NCBI GenBank assembly: GCA_913009335.1
Contig: CAJVXN010000016.1
Span: 1-43,365 of the forward strand
Origin: an uncultured bacterium
GTDB lineage: Bacteria; Omnitrophota; Gorgyraeia; Ghiorseimicrobiales; Ghiorseimicrobiaceae
DNA: 43,365 nucleotides
Direction: 5' to 3'
A program made the position numbers and the translations under genes. This document shows positions 19,864 to 26,665 of the stretch, piece after piece (position 1 is the first letter of the stretch; each line of letters begins with the position of its first letter). Under the pieces are notes generated by a model. It did no database searches. It saw only the letters and a program-made list of their open reading frames with translations, and had not been told where the DNA came from.

Positions 19864-20133
19864 ATGTTTTATGTTTACATAGTGCAAAGCTTAAAAGATA
19901 AGAGATATTATATAGGGCACACAAAGAATTTAAAGAAAAGAATAGAGGAGCATAGTAGGGGGAAATCGAAAGCCGTTCGTTATCGGGGGCCGTTTGAATT
20001 GATCTATAAAGAAATGTATCAAACAAAAAACGAAGCTTTTTATAGAGAGCGGCAGATTAAGAGTTATAAAGGTGGAGAGGCTTTTAAGAAATTATTAAGT
20101 AGAGCATTGACCCCATCGTCTAGTATGGTCTAG
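19864..20133 (+). CDS. GIY-YIG nuclease-domain protein bracketed by tRNA-Glu sequences
   Basis: The 89-aa product has FYVYIVQSLKDKRYYIGHTK (the GIY and YIG halves), KKRIEEHSRG with the conserved Arg, and ELIYKEMY followed by ERQIKSYKGGEAFKK, matching the small COG2827/UPF0213-type GIY-YIG family. The start codon replaces the 3' half of the upstream tRNA T-loop, and the last residues LTPSSSMV are read from the 5' end of the intact tRNA-Glu, where the stop TAG lies in the D arm. The protein is a compact endonuclease domain with no separate DNA-binding module. No Shine-Dalgarno sequence is evident. Confidence 0.85.
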   Translation: MFYVYIVQSLKDKRYYIGHTKNLKKRIEEHSRGKSKAVRYRGPFELIYKEMYQTKNEAFYRERQIKSYKGGEAFKKLLSRALTPSSSMV

Positions 20134-20183
20134 GACAAGAGCTTTTCAAGCTCTCGACACCGGTTCAAATCCGGTTGGGGTCG
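20109..20183 (+). tRNA. tRNA-Glu (TTC)
   Basis: The acceptor GACCCCA pairs with TGGGGTC, anticodon stem AGAGC/GCTCT encloses TTTTCAA (anticodon TTC), and the T arm is ACCGG-TTCAAAT-CCGGT. The discriminator is G and CCA is not encoded. Its first 25 nt overlap the 3' end of the GIY-YIG ORF. A terminator follows at 20207. Confidence 0.96.
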
Positions 20184-20314
20184 CTTATAAATAGAGCAGG
20201 GTAATCAAGCAGCAAAATTTTTTACTTGCTGCTTTTTACCTTTTGGAGATTAGGGCCATGTTAAAAAAAGCATTAGTAATCTTAGCAGACGGATTTGAAG
20301 AAATAGAGGCGATA
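20177..20314 (+). repeat. Left copy of duplicated tRNA-end/DJ-1-start segment
   Basis: This segment runs from the tRNA-Glu 3' end (GGGGTCG) through a terminator hairpin and a ribosome binding site to the first 19 DJ-1 codons. It closely matches 21531-21662, with small gaps and substitutions. The two copies flank about 1.2 kb carrying two lipoprotein genes. Confidence 0.85.
20207..20237 (+). terminator. Rho-independent terminator after tRNA-Glu
   Basis: AAGCAGC and GCTGCTT form a stem around an A/T loop and are followed by TTTT. It would end the tRNA-Glu transcript. A more perfect version occurs in the right copy of the duplication. Confidence 0.65.
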
Positions 20315-20317
20315 TAA
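20258..20317 (+). pseudogene. DJ-1/PfpI gene fragment (first 19 codons)
   Basis: MLKKALVILADGFEEIEAI followed by TAA is identical at protein level to the beginning of the intact DJ-1 gene at 21606, including the upstream GGAG. After GAGGCGATA the sequence diverges into AT-rich DNA. It is a broken copy left by the duplication or insertion. Confidence 0.85.
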
Positions 20318-20416
20318 TCAGGGGATACAATACTAACTTGTTTAACGTTATCACTCACGAGTTGCGAGAAATAATCCAGTAGTTAGTTTTTATTAACAAT
20401 TTGAGAGGAGGAAAAA

Positions 20417-20827
20417 ATGTTTAAATTACCAGTGATTAGGTTTTTTGTGTTATCGTTTTGTTTAGTATTTATGTTGTCGGGTTGTTCTGTTTTTATGGCG
20501 GCAAAACAGCCAGGGAAAAAAGATATAAGCCTATTTAAAGTGGGTACTTCGAGAAGCTTGCTTATCGCTGAATTTGGCGCACCAATTATTAGTGAAGAAA
20601 GAAACGGTAAGAAGTATGAACTATTTAAATTTACTCAAGGCTATGGCGGTGCTTCTAAGGTCGGGAGGGCTATGTTCCATGGCGCAGCTGACGTTTTTAC
20701 GTTAGGTCTTTGGGAAGTGGTAGGTACTCCCACGGAAATGGTTTTTGATGGATCAGAGATGGCCTATGAAGTAAGTTACGACGCGGATAATCGAGTTGAA
20801 ACCGTAGCAAACTTGAAGAAAAAATAA
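20417..20827 (+). CDS. Putative lipoprotein
   Basis: The 136-aa product has a signal sequence ending in the lipobox LSGC (about residues 20-23), so it should be lipid-anchored. After it, FKVGTSRSLLIAEFGAPIIS resembles the start of SmpA/BamE-like small lipoprotein domains, but the match is loose. A small-residue-rich stretch SKVGRAMFHGAADVFTLGLW follows. AGGAGG lies 8 nt upstream of the ATG. It lies inside the roughly 1.2 kb segment bracketed by the duplicated DJ-1 start, 49 nt before a second lipoprotein. Function unknown. Confidence 0.72.
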   Translation: MFKLPVIRFFVLSFCLVFMLSGCSVFMAAKQPGKKDISLFKVGTSRSLLIAEFGAPIISEERNGKKYELFKFTQGYGGASKVGRAMFHGAADVFTLGLWEVVGTPTEMVFDGSEMAYEVSYDADNRVETVANLKKK

Positions 20828-20876
20828 ATTGGTAAAAATAAGGAGTATTTTATAGCGTTAAATAGGGGACTAGATA

Positions 20877-21344
20877 ATGAAGAATAAGTTTTTATTAATA
20901 ATATTAGTATTATTTTTGGTAGCTGGATGCGCAACGCCTATGGTAGCCAGTTTAGAAAAACATAAAAATCACTATCTTCCTATTCTTAACCCCCATAAAG
21001 GATTGATATATCTTTATAGAGAATCGTCTTATGTAGGGAGTCTAAGAGGGCTTTATGTGGATATTGATGGGAAAAGATCTGGTGCTTTAAATAGCGGCAC
21101 ATATTTTGTATATGAAGCAGACCCTGGCGAAAGAGTAATAGTTGTAGAAAATTGGCTGGGCAAAGCTCCTTATCGCATCGTAAATGTCGAAGCCGGCAAA
21201 AGATATTACGTGAAAGCGGGCATTAAAGCGGGCTTATGGGATGCAGTCCCATATATAAATATTAGCGATAAGGAAGAAGGTAGACGGGCAATTAGCGATC
21301 TTGTTTATGCAACTATGAAACAGAAAGATTTACAGAAAAATTAG
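20877..21344 (+). CDS. DUF2846-type lipoprotein
   Basis: The 155-aa product has a hydrophobic leader ending LVAGCA (lipobox Cys at about residue 18). The body, GLIYLYRESSYVGSLRGLYV then DGKRSG, GTYFVYEADPGERVIVVEN and YYVKAGIKAG, follows the pattern of DUF2846 beta-sandwich lipoproteins, whose role is unknown. It likely forms an operon with the preceding lipoprotein. A GC-poor hairpin follows at 21366. Confidence 0.75.
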   Translation: MKNKFLLIILVLFLVAGCATPMVASLEKHKNHYLPILNPHKGLIYLYRESSYVGSLRGLYVDIDGKRSGALNSGTYFVYEADPGERVIVVENWLGKAPYRIVNVEAGKRYYVKAGIKAGLWDAVPYINISDKEEGRRAISDLVYATMKQKDLQKN

Positions 21345-21365
21345 GGGACATAATACTAAATTATA

Positions 21366-21392
21366 CTGTTGAGGCTTAACCTCAACAGCTTT
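21366..21392 (+). terminator. Possible terminator after lipoprotein pair
   Basis: CTGTTGAGG and CCTCAACAG form a perfect 9-bp stem with a 5-nt loop, but the following tract (CTTTAAT) is a weak U-run. It lies 21 nt after the second lipoprotein gene. Confidence 0.5.
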
Positions 21393-21530
21393 AATAGCGG
21401 GCAATTTATTTTATAGTATCTTGGTGAACATAATCTTTTGTTTGTAGTCTATTTTTGGTATAATAGTAACGAATAAGCTCTGTGGTTTTGACAGAAGGAA
21501 TTATCTATTAGAATTAAAAGAGACCCGCTG

Positions 21531-21662
21531 GGGGTCGTTAAAAATAAAGCAGGATAGGCAAGCAGCAAAATTTTTGCTGCTTTTTACCTTTTGGAGATTA
21601 GAGCTATGTTAAAAAAAGCATTAGTAATTCTAGCAGACGGATTTGAAGAAATAGAGGCGATA
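21531..21662 (+). repeat. Right copy of duplicated tRNA-end/DJ-1-start segment
   Basis: It starts with GGGGTCG, a remnant of a tRNA-Glu 3' end, and continues through the hairpin and the intact DJ-1 start. It parallels 20177-20314. A possible -10 TATAAT lies upstream near 21459-21464. Confidence 0.85.
21560..21585 (+). terminator. Terminator-like hairpin in front of DJ-1
   Basis: AGCAGCAAAA and TTTTGCTGCT form a perfect 10-bp palindrome followed by TTTT. It lies just before the DJ-1 ribosome binding site. It may be a leftover tRNA terminator or act as an attenuator for DJ-1-glmS. Confidence 0.6.
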
Positions 21663-22154
21663 ACTTCAATAGATATATTGCGACGTGGGTATATTGATGT
21701 TACTGTTGCTGCCTTAAGTACAAAAGTGGTTACAGGCGCCCACGGAATTAAAATTAGCGCAGATATCTTACTGGAGCAATTTAATCAGGACATAGATGCT
21801 CTTGTTTTGCCCGGAGGCTCGCCCGGATCGGAAAACCTGAATAAGTCAAAAAAAGTCCATGAAATTATCAGCAAAACATTTAAGGCAAATAAGGTAGTTG
21901 CGGCAATATGCGCGGCTCCCGCGTTGGTGCTTGAGCCCGCAGGAATTTTAAAAAACAAAAGAGCAACTTGTTATCCGGGGATGGAAAAATTGTTCTCAGA
22001 GGATGTAAAATTTATAGACGAGGCTGTTGTACGTGATGGTAATCTTATAACCAGTCGTGGAATAGGGGCGGCATTGCGATTTGCTTTATGCATTGTCGAG
22101 ACCTTAATTGATAAATCGACAGCGGATGCATTAGCCGAGAAAGTGGTGGTTTAG
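21606..22154 (+). CDS. DJ-1/PfpI family protein (YajL-like)
   Basis: The 182-aa product MLKKALVILADGFEEIEA with DALVLPGGSPGSENL, the nucleophile elbow VVAAICAAPALV (Cys) and YPGME, then LITSRGIGAALRFAL, is a DJ-1 superfamily protein. Members act on glyoxals or as redox-linked chaperones; which applies here is not clear. I use the ATG at 21606 with GGAG 9 nt upstream instead of the track TTG at 21591, which overlaps that site. The stop lies 2 nt before glmS, indicating co-transcription. Confidence 0.92.
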   Translation: MLKKALVILADGFEEIEAITSIDILRRGYIDVTVAALSTKVVTGAHGIKISADILLEQFNQDIDALVLPGGSPGSENLNKSKKVHEIISKTFKANKVVAAICAAPALVLEPAGILKNKRATCYPGMEKLFSEDVKFIDEAVVRDGNLITSRGIGAALRFALCIVETLIDKSTADALAEKVVV

Positions 22155-22156
22155 TT

Positions 22157-23983
22157 ATGTGTGGAATAGTAGGATATGTAGGTAAAAGGCAGGCCCTGCC
22201 TATATTGTTGAAAGGCCTAGAGCGCCTGGAGTATCGAGGGTATGATTCTTCAGGCATTGGAGTTGTTGGGAAACAGAAAATTTATCTGCGCAAGTGTCAG
22301 GGTAAGATAAGGAATTTGAAAGAGTTATTAAGTAGTAACCCTCTGCCGAACTCTACCATAGGTATTTCTCATACTCGATGGGCAACGCACGGGGCGCCAA
22401 ACAGTATTAATGCGCATCCCCATGCCGGCTGTAGCAAAACTTTCAGTCTTGTTCATAATGGAATTATTGAAAACCATCAGGAGCTGAAAGCCCGCCTGTT
22501 GCGCGAAGGGCATAAATTTGATTCTCAGACTGACACAGAAGTAATTGTTCATTTGATTGAAAAATATTATAAAGGTGACTTGTTAAAAGCCGTGCAAAAG
22601 GCAATAGCATTATTGCAGGGTAGTTTTGCGCTGGCGGTTATTGTGGCAGGCCAGCCGGATAAGATTGTCGTAGCACGCCGCGGCAGTCCTTTAGTACTCG
22701 GCTTAGGTAAGGAAGAAAACTTTATTGCTTCAGATCTAACACCCATTCTCACCCATACCAAAAAAGCACTTTTTTTAGAAGATAATCAAACCGCACTTGT
22801 TACTAAAGACAGGGTTTTAGTTTTTGACTCTATACATAAAAAGATTTCTCCTAAGTCATGCGTAATTAAATGGGACGCAGAAAGTGCCCAGAAAGACGGC
22901 TTTCCGCATTTTATGCTTAAAGAGATTTATGAGCAGCCTAAAGTTTTGCGTCAAATACTTGCTACCTATATTAAAAAGAATGCGATAAATTTTAGTCCGT
23001 CCCGTATAAGACCCATCTTTCTAAAAAAAATAAGTAATATAGTTATTGTTGCCTGCGGCACGGCGTATCATGCCGGCATGGTAGCAAAGTATGCCATAGA
23101 GGAACTCGCGCGCATACCTGTAAGCGTTGACGTATCGTCAGAGTTTAGATATCGAAAACCAATAATTAATCGCAATAGCTTAGTTATCGCTATAAGTCAG
23201 TCTGGAGAAACCGCCGATACTTTAGCGGCAATCAATGAGGCACGCAAACAAAAAGCAAAAATTTTAGCCGTGTGTAATGTTGTAGGCTCAACCCTGACTC
23301 GAGAGGCGGATTATGTTCTTTATACTTTAGCCGGTCCGGAGATTGGAGTTGCCTCTACTAAGGCTTATACCGCGCAGCTGGCAGTGCTATATCTTTTTGC
23401 AATATACCTTGCACATATAATGAAGAAGCAGCCCGCAGCCGCAATCCGCAGGTTGATAAACGAGTTAAAAACTATCGCGAGAAAGCAGGAAAAATTCCTG
23501 AAAAAGGAGAGACAGGTTGTGCGTGTTGCAAAATCGCATCATCAACTAGGTTCTTTTTTATATCTGGGACGTAGGATTAATTATCCTTCGGCCTTAGAGG
23601 GAGCATTAAAATTAAAAGAAATTTCCTATATCCCCAGCGAAGGCTATGCCGCAGGAGAGATGAAGCATGGCCCTATTGCTTTAATAGATGAATACCGCGC
23701 AGTTATCTGCATCGCCCCTGATTCTGACATTTATGAAAAGATGGTTTCCAATATTCAGGAGATTCGCGCAAGAGCAGGTAAGGTGGTAGCAATCGTCTCT
23801 GAAAGCAACGCACATATAAAAGATTATATTCGGGAAGTCATTTATATCCCGGAGTCTTTAGAGCTGTTTTCTCCCTTGCTTGTAGCCTTGCCTCTTCAAC
23901 TGCTAGCCTATCATATTGCGGTGAAACGCGGCTGCGACGTGGATCAGCCGCGCAATCTAGCGAAATCGGTAACGGTAGAGTAA
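22157..23983 (+). CDS. glmS: Glutamine-fructose-6-phosphate aminotransferase
   Basis: The 608-aa enzyme begins MCGIVGYVGKRQALPILLKG with the Cys1 nucleophile of the Ntn glutaminase domain, followed by LEYRGYDSSGIGV and HTRWATHGAPN. It then has two SIS sugar-isomerase domains (VACGTAYHAGMVAKY, SQSGETADTLAAI, GPEIGVASTKAYTAQL) and ends CDVDQPRNLAKSVTVE. It makes glucosamine-6-phosphate, the first step toward peptidoglycan and LPS amino sugars. It is full length. No room exists upstream for a glmS ribozyme because DJ-1 ends 2 nt before. Confidence 0.97.
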   Translation: MCGIVGYVGKRQALPILLKGLERLEYRGYDSSGIGVVGKQKIYLRKCQGKIRNLKELLSSNPLPNSTIGISHTRWATHGAPNSINAHPHAGCSKTFSLVHNGIIENHQELKARLLREGHKFDSQTDTEVIVHLIEKYYKGDLLKAVQKAIALLQGSFALAVIVAGQPDKIVVARRGSPLVLGLGKEENFIASDLTPILTHTKKALFLEDNQTALVTKDRVLVFDSIHKKISPKSCVIKWDAESAQKDGFPHFMLKEIYEQPKVLRQILATYIKKNAINFSPSRIRPIFLKKISNIVIVACGTAYHAGMVAKYAIEELARIPVSVDVSSEFRYRKPIINRNSLVIAISQSGETADTLAAINEARKQKAKILAVCNVVGSTLTREADYVLYTLAGPEIGVASTKAYTAQLAVLYLFAIYLAHIMKKQPAAAIRRLINELKTIARKQEKFLKKERQVVRVAKSHHQLGSFLYLGRRINYPSALEGALKLKEISYIPSEGYAAGEMKHGPIALIDEYRAVICIAPDSDIYEKMVSNIQEIRARAGKVVAIVSESNAHIKDYIREVIYIPESLELFSPLLVALPLQLLAYHIAVKRGCDVDQPRNLAKSVTVE

Positions 23984-23989
23984 ACTAAA

Positions 23990-24072
23990 GCGTCAGAGAG
24001 TCATAGTGTCATAGCAAAAGATTTTAAATGCTTGATGCTTTGATGCTAGTGAGCATAAGCGAGCGGTGACAC
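23990..24072. repeat. Intergenic repeat-like sequence between glmS and rsmI
   Basis: The gap is built of short echoes: TCAGAGAGTCATAGTGTCATAG, CTTGATGCTTTGATGC and GAGCATAAGCGAGCGGTGACACT. AGTGTCA near the left and TGACACT near the right are inverted. Such strings are common in dispersed intergenic repeats of uncultured bacteria. No gene is seen here. Confidence 0.45.
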
Positions 24073-24088
24073 TTTGATACTTTTTAAA

Positions 24089-24787
24089 ATGCTGTATATA
24101 GTCTCAACCCCCATAGGCAATTTAAAAGATATAACCTTGCGCGCCCTGGAAGTTTTAAAGCGTGTAGACTTAATTGCCTGCGAAGATACTCGCCACACAA
24201 GAATACTGACTAATCATTATCAAATAAAAACCCCTCTAACAAGCTATTTCGAACACAATAAATTCACAAAGGCTGATTATTTATTGCGCCTGCTGAAAGA
24301 GGGCAAGGACGTTGCTTTGGTTTCCGATGCCGGCACGCCAGGAATAAGCGATCCCGGCTACCGTATCATAAAGCTGGCACTTGATAATAATATTATTGTT
24401 ACTGCTCTACCTGGCCCGTGCGCTTTGGTTAATGCTTTGGTTTTATCGTCTGCTGCGACTGATAAGTTTATATTCGAAGGGTTTTTATCACCAAAAAAAC
24501 AGGCGCGTCTTAAGCGACTCATGGAGCTTGAAAAAGAAACCCGGACAATTATTCTGTATGAATCTCCCCATCGGCTAATAAAATTATTAATGGATATATT
24601 AGAAGTTTTTGGAGATGTGGAGATTGCCTGTGTCCGGGAGATGACCAAAAAATTTGAGGAGCTTAAAAAAGAAAAGGTAGATATTTTAATAAAGCATTTT
24701 ACCAAACACCGCCCTAGGGGGGAATTTGTAGTTATTCTGCCGCGGCGCGCCAAGGTAGGCAAGAAAAATTATTTTAAAACAAGGTAA
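24089..24787 (+). CDS. rsmI: 16S rRNA (cytidine1402-2'-O)-methyltransferase
   Basis: The product MLYIVSTPIGNLKDITLRA with CEDTRHTRILTNHYQI, LVSDAGTPGISDPGYRI, ALPGPCALVNALVLS and IILYESPHRL is the RsmI SAM-dependent methyltransferase, which modifies the decoding-centre nucleotide C1402 of 16S rRNA. I start at the ATG 24089, which gives the canonical N-terminus, instead of the track TTG at 24074. At 232 aa it lacks the C-terminal extension of longer homologues. The stop codon lies in one arm of the 24783-24920 repeat. Confidence 0.94.
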   Translation: MLYIVSTPIGNLKDITLRALEVLKRVDLIACEDTRHTRILTNHYQIKTPLTSYFEHNKFTKADYLLRLLKEGKDVALVSDAGTPGISDPGYRIIKLALDNNIIVTALPGPCALVNALVLSSAATDKFIFEGFLSPKKQARLKRLMELEKETRTIILYESPHRLIKLLMDILEVFGDVEIACVREMTKKFEELKKEKVDILIKHFTKHRPRGEFVVILPRRAKVGKKNYFKTR

Positions 24788-24920
24788 ACCCCCGTTAGAG
24801 ATAGGTCATCTTTAGATGACCGTCTATTACGGCAGGACGGTTAAATAAGTTGTTGCTTCCATAACCGCGGTTTATTACATATGAACAATGGAGTAAAAAA
24901 ATCTCTAACAGGGGTAAACC
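24783..24920. repeat. CCCCGTTAGAGATA-type hairpin element after rsmI
   Basis: The order is GGTAAACCCCCGTTAGAGATA, hairpin GGTCATC-TTTA-GATGACC, GTCTATTACGG, about 70 nt, then ATCTCTAACAGGGGTAAACC. The outer parts match the element at 6278-6411, while the inner stem is a different sequence that still pairs. The ends are inverted copies of each other. A mini-ORF ATGAACAATGGAGTAAAA starts at 24871, as the parA ATG does in the other copy. Confidence 0.65.
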
Positions 24921-24935
24921 TTTTCTTGCAAGATG

Positions 24936-24975
24936 CGTCTAAATAGGTAGAAGGCAAAATTAACCTATTTAGACG
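24936..24975 (+). promoter_or_regulatory. Long hairpin in the leader of the collagen-like gene
   Basis: CGTCTAAATAGGT (24936-24948) and ACCTATTTAGACG (24963-24975) form a perfect 13-bp inverted repeat with a 14-nt loop. No U-tract follows. It lies 49 bp before the start codon and could be an operator or mRNA structure. Confidence 0.55.
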
Positions 24976-25024
24976 GCTGGTTTGCGCGGCAGGCAGGCAG
25001 CAAATAGAAGGGAGAGTGGGGAAG

Positions 25025-26026
25025 ATGAAAAAGACAGTGTTTGGATGGATAGTTGTGTTGCTGGCGGTTTTGTTGTTGGGTGTAGGCGCAAGAAATGTTT
25101 TAGCCCAGGAAGTGGGTGAGGATATTATTTCCGCCGCGGGAGAAGGCGATACAGTAACCCGGGATATGCCCCGCGCCCGCAAGGCCGAAATAGAAAGATT
25201 AAGGCGAATGCGCCAGAAGGATCCGGAGAAATTTAAAGAGATTATAGAAGCGCGGAAGGCGAAGCTGACAGAAAGAATTAGTGATTTAAAAGAAAACAAC
25301 CCCGAGAAATATCGGGAAGTTATGAAACGAAGACGTGTCAATCAAAAACAGCGCCTTGAGCATTTACGAGAAACAAATCCGGAAAAGTTCAAAGAAATTA
25401 CGCAGCAGAGAAGAGAAGTTCTGGAAAATAGATTAGTACAGATAAAAGAAAACAATCCTGAGCAATATGAAAGGATTATGAGGAAAAGACGTGTCAATCA
25501 AAAACAGCGCCTTGAGCATTTACGAGAAACAAATCCTAAACAGTTTAAAGAGGTAATGAAAAACAATCCTCGCTTGCGTGATCATTTAGAAGATGTCCGT
25601 GATAGACGCGAGGATAGAAGAGACAGGGACGGTAATCCTCCGGGACCAAAAGGCGGACCAGGAACTAATTGGGAAAACCCTCCGGGACCAAAAGGCGGGC
25701 CAGGTGCAAGCCCTGACATAAGGAGACGAAGAGACAGGGACGGTAATCCTCCGGGACCAAAAGGTGGACCGGGTGCAGGACCGAAGTATAGGAAAGGCAA
25801 TCCGCCAGGACCAAAAGGTGGACCGGGTGCAGGACCGAAGTATAGGAAAGGCAATCCGCCAGGACCAAAAGGTGGACCGGGTGCAGGACCGAAGTATAGG
25901 AAAAAGGGTTTGTCAGGCGCTAAGAGTGGCGGCAGCAGACCTGGTGGTGGCAAGCGTGGTGGCGGAGGCAGACGTGGTGGTGGCAAGCGCGGTGGCGGCG
26001 GCAGACGGGGCGGCGGCAGAAGATAG
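25025..26026 (+). CDS. Secreted repeat protein: coiled-coil, collagen-like GPKGGPG repeats, Arg/Gly tail
   Basis: The 333-aa product has a signal peptide (TVFGWIVVLLAVLLLGVGA, likely cleaved near VLAQ). A charged helical region of about 25-residue repeats follows, each with an NPEKFKE-type motif. Then come five NPPGPKGGPG units, three of them followed by AGPKYRK, and an Arg/Gly tail (KRGGGGRRGGGKRGGGGRRG). It is very basic. I do not recognise a family; the helical part loosely recalls Spy/CpxP-like periplasmic proteins. I choose ATG 25025 over the track GTG 25016. DNA-level repeats of about 54 nt suggest recent expansion. It lies 24 nt before an ECF sigma gene and probably shares its operon. 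Confidence 0.75.
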   Translation: MKKTVFGWIVVLLAVLLLGVGARNVLAQEVGEDIISAAGEGDTVTRDMPRARKAEIERLRRMRQKDPEKFKEIIEARKAKLTERISDLKENNPEKYREVMKRRRVNQKQRLEHLRETNPEKFKEITQQRREVLENRLVQIKENNPEQYERIMRKRRVNQKQRLEHLRETNPKQFKEVMKNNPRLRDHLEDVRDRREDRRDRDGNPPGPKGGPGTNWENPPGPKGGPGASPDIRRRRDRDGNPPGPKGGPGAGPKYRKGNPPGPKGGPGAGPKYRKGNPPGPKGGPGAGPKYRKKGLSGAKSGGSRPGGGKRGGGGRRGGGKRGGGGRRGGGRR

Positions 26027-26050
26027 TGTATATAGCCAGGTTTATTTGAG

Positions 26051-26665
26051 ATGGACGCATATAAAGAAGAGGAAATGATCGCACAGATTCGCGCCGGTGA
26101 CTCCGGCGCCTTCTGTGAATGGGTCGAGAAACACAAAACCAAAGCTGTAAGTGTGGCTTATTCATTTTGCGCCAATTATGAAGACGCAAAAGACATCTCT
26201 CAGGAAGCTTTTATAAAAACGTTTAAGGCTATGAAACATTTTAGAGGAAGTTCAAAATTATATACGTGGTTTTATCGCATTTTAGTTAATGTATGCAAGG
26301 ACTATTTAAGACGTAAGAACAGAAATAGATTTATTAATTTTAATATTAGATTTAATTCCAGGGAAGCGACAACAGGTCAACAAGATATTTTTGAAAGAAT
26401 CGCCTCAAGCGATCCTACTCCGGGTGAGCAATTACTGAATAAGGAATTGGGCGAAGAATTAACTTCAGCAATAGCTTCTCTTCCGGAGAAGCAAAGGACA
26501 GCATTTATTTTAAAGAATATTCATGGGTTAAGTATTAAAGAGATCGCAGAAATTACCAGGTCTGCTGTCGGTACGATAAAGGCGAATTTATTTAAGGCAA
26601 CGGCTAACCTGCAGAGTAAATTAAAAATATATACTCAAGCAGAAATTCCCGGAGGTGTGATATGA
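26051..26665 (+). CDS. ECF-type RNA polymerase sigma factor
   Basis: The 204-aa product has region 2 (YEDAKDISQEAFIKTFKAMK and FRGSSKLYTWFYRILVNVC) and region 4 (LPEKQRTAFILKNIHGLSIKE followed by EIAEITRSAVGTIKANLFKA), the pattern of sigma-70 ECF factors that direct polymerase to envelope or stress regulons. The stop overlaps the anti-sigma start as ATGA. The gene lies 24 nt after the collagen-like secreted protein, so that protein is either a target or part of the signalling unit. Confidence 0.94.
   Translation: MDAYKEEEMIAQIRAGDSGAFCEWVEKHKTKAVSVAYSFCANYEDAKDISQEAFIKTFKAMKHFRGSSKLYTWFYRILVNVCKDYLRRKNRNRFINFNIRFNSREATTGQQDIFERIASSDPTPGEQLLNKELGEELTSAIASLPEKQRTAFILKNIHGLSIKEIAEITRSAVGTIKANLFKATANLQSKLKIYTQAEIPGGVI

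Noticed and set aside
19115-20026. 303-aa minus-strand ORF over the gyrA end
   Set aside because: It is antisense to the Lys/Glu-rich gyrA tail and the GIY-YIG region, with low-complexity Ser/Phe content.
25300-25905. Regular repeats suggestive of a CRISPR array
   Set aside because: The repeats are in frame, lack unique spacers and encode protein repeats; no cas genes are present.
25582-26142. Pro-rich 186-aa minus-strand ORF
   Set aside because: It is antisense to the collagen/RGG repeats; the repeats keep the other frame open by composition.
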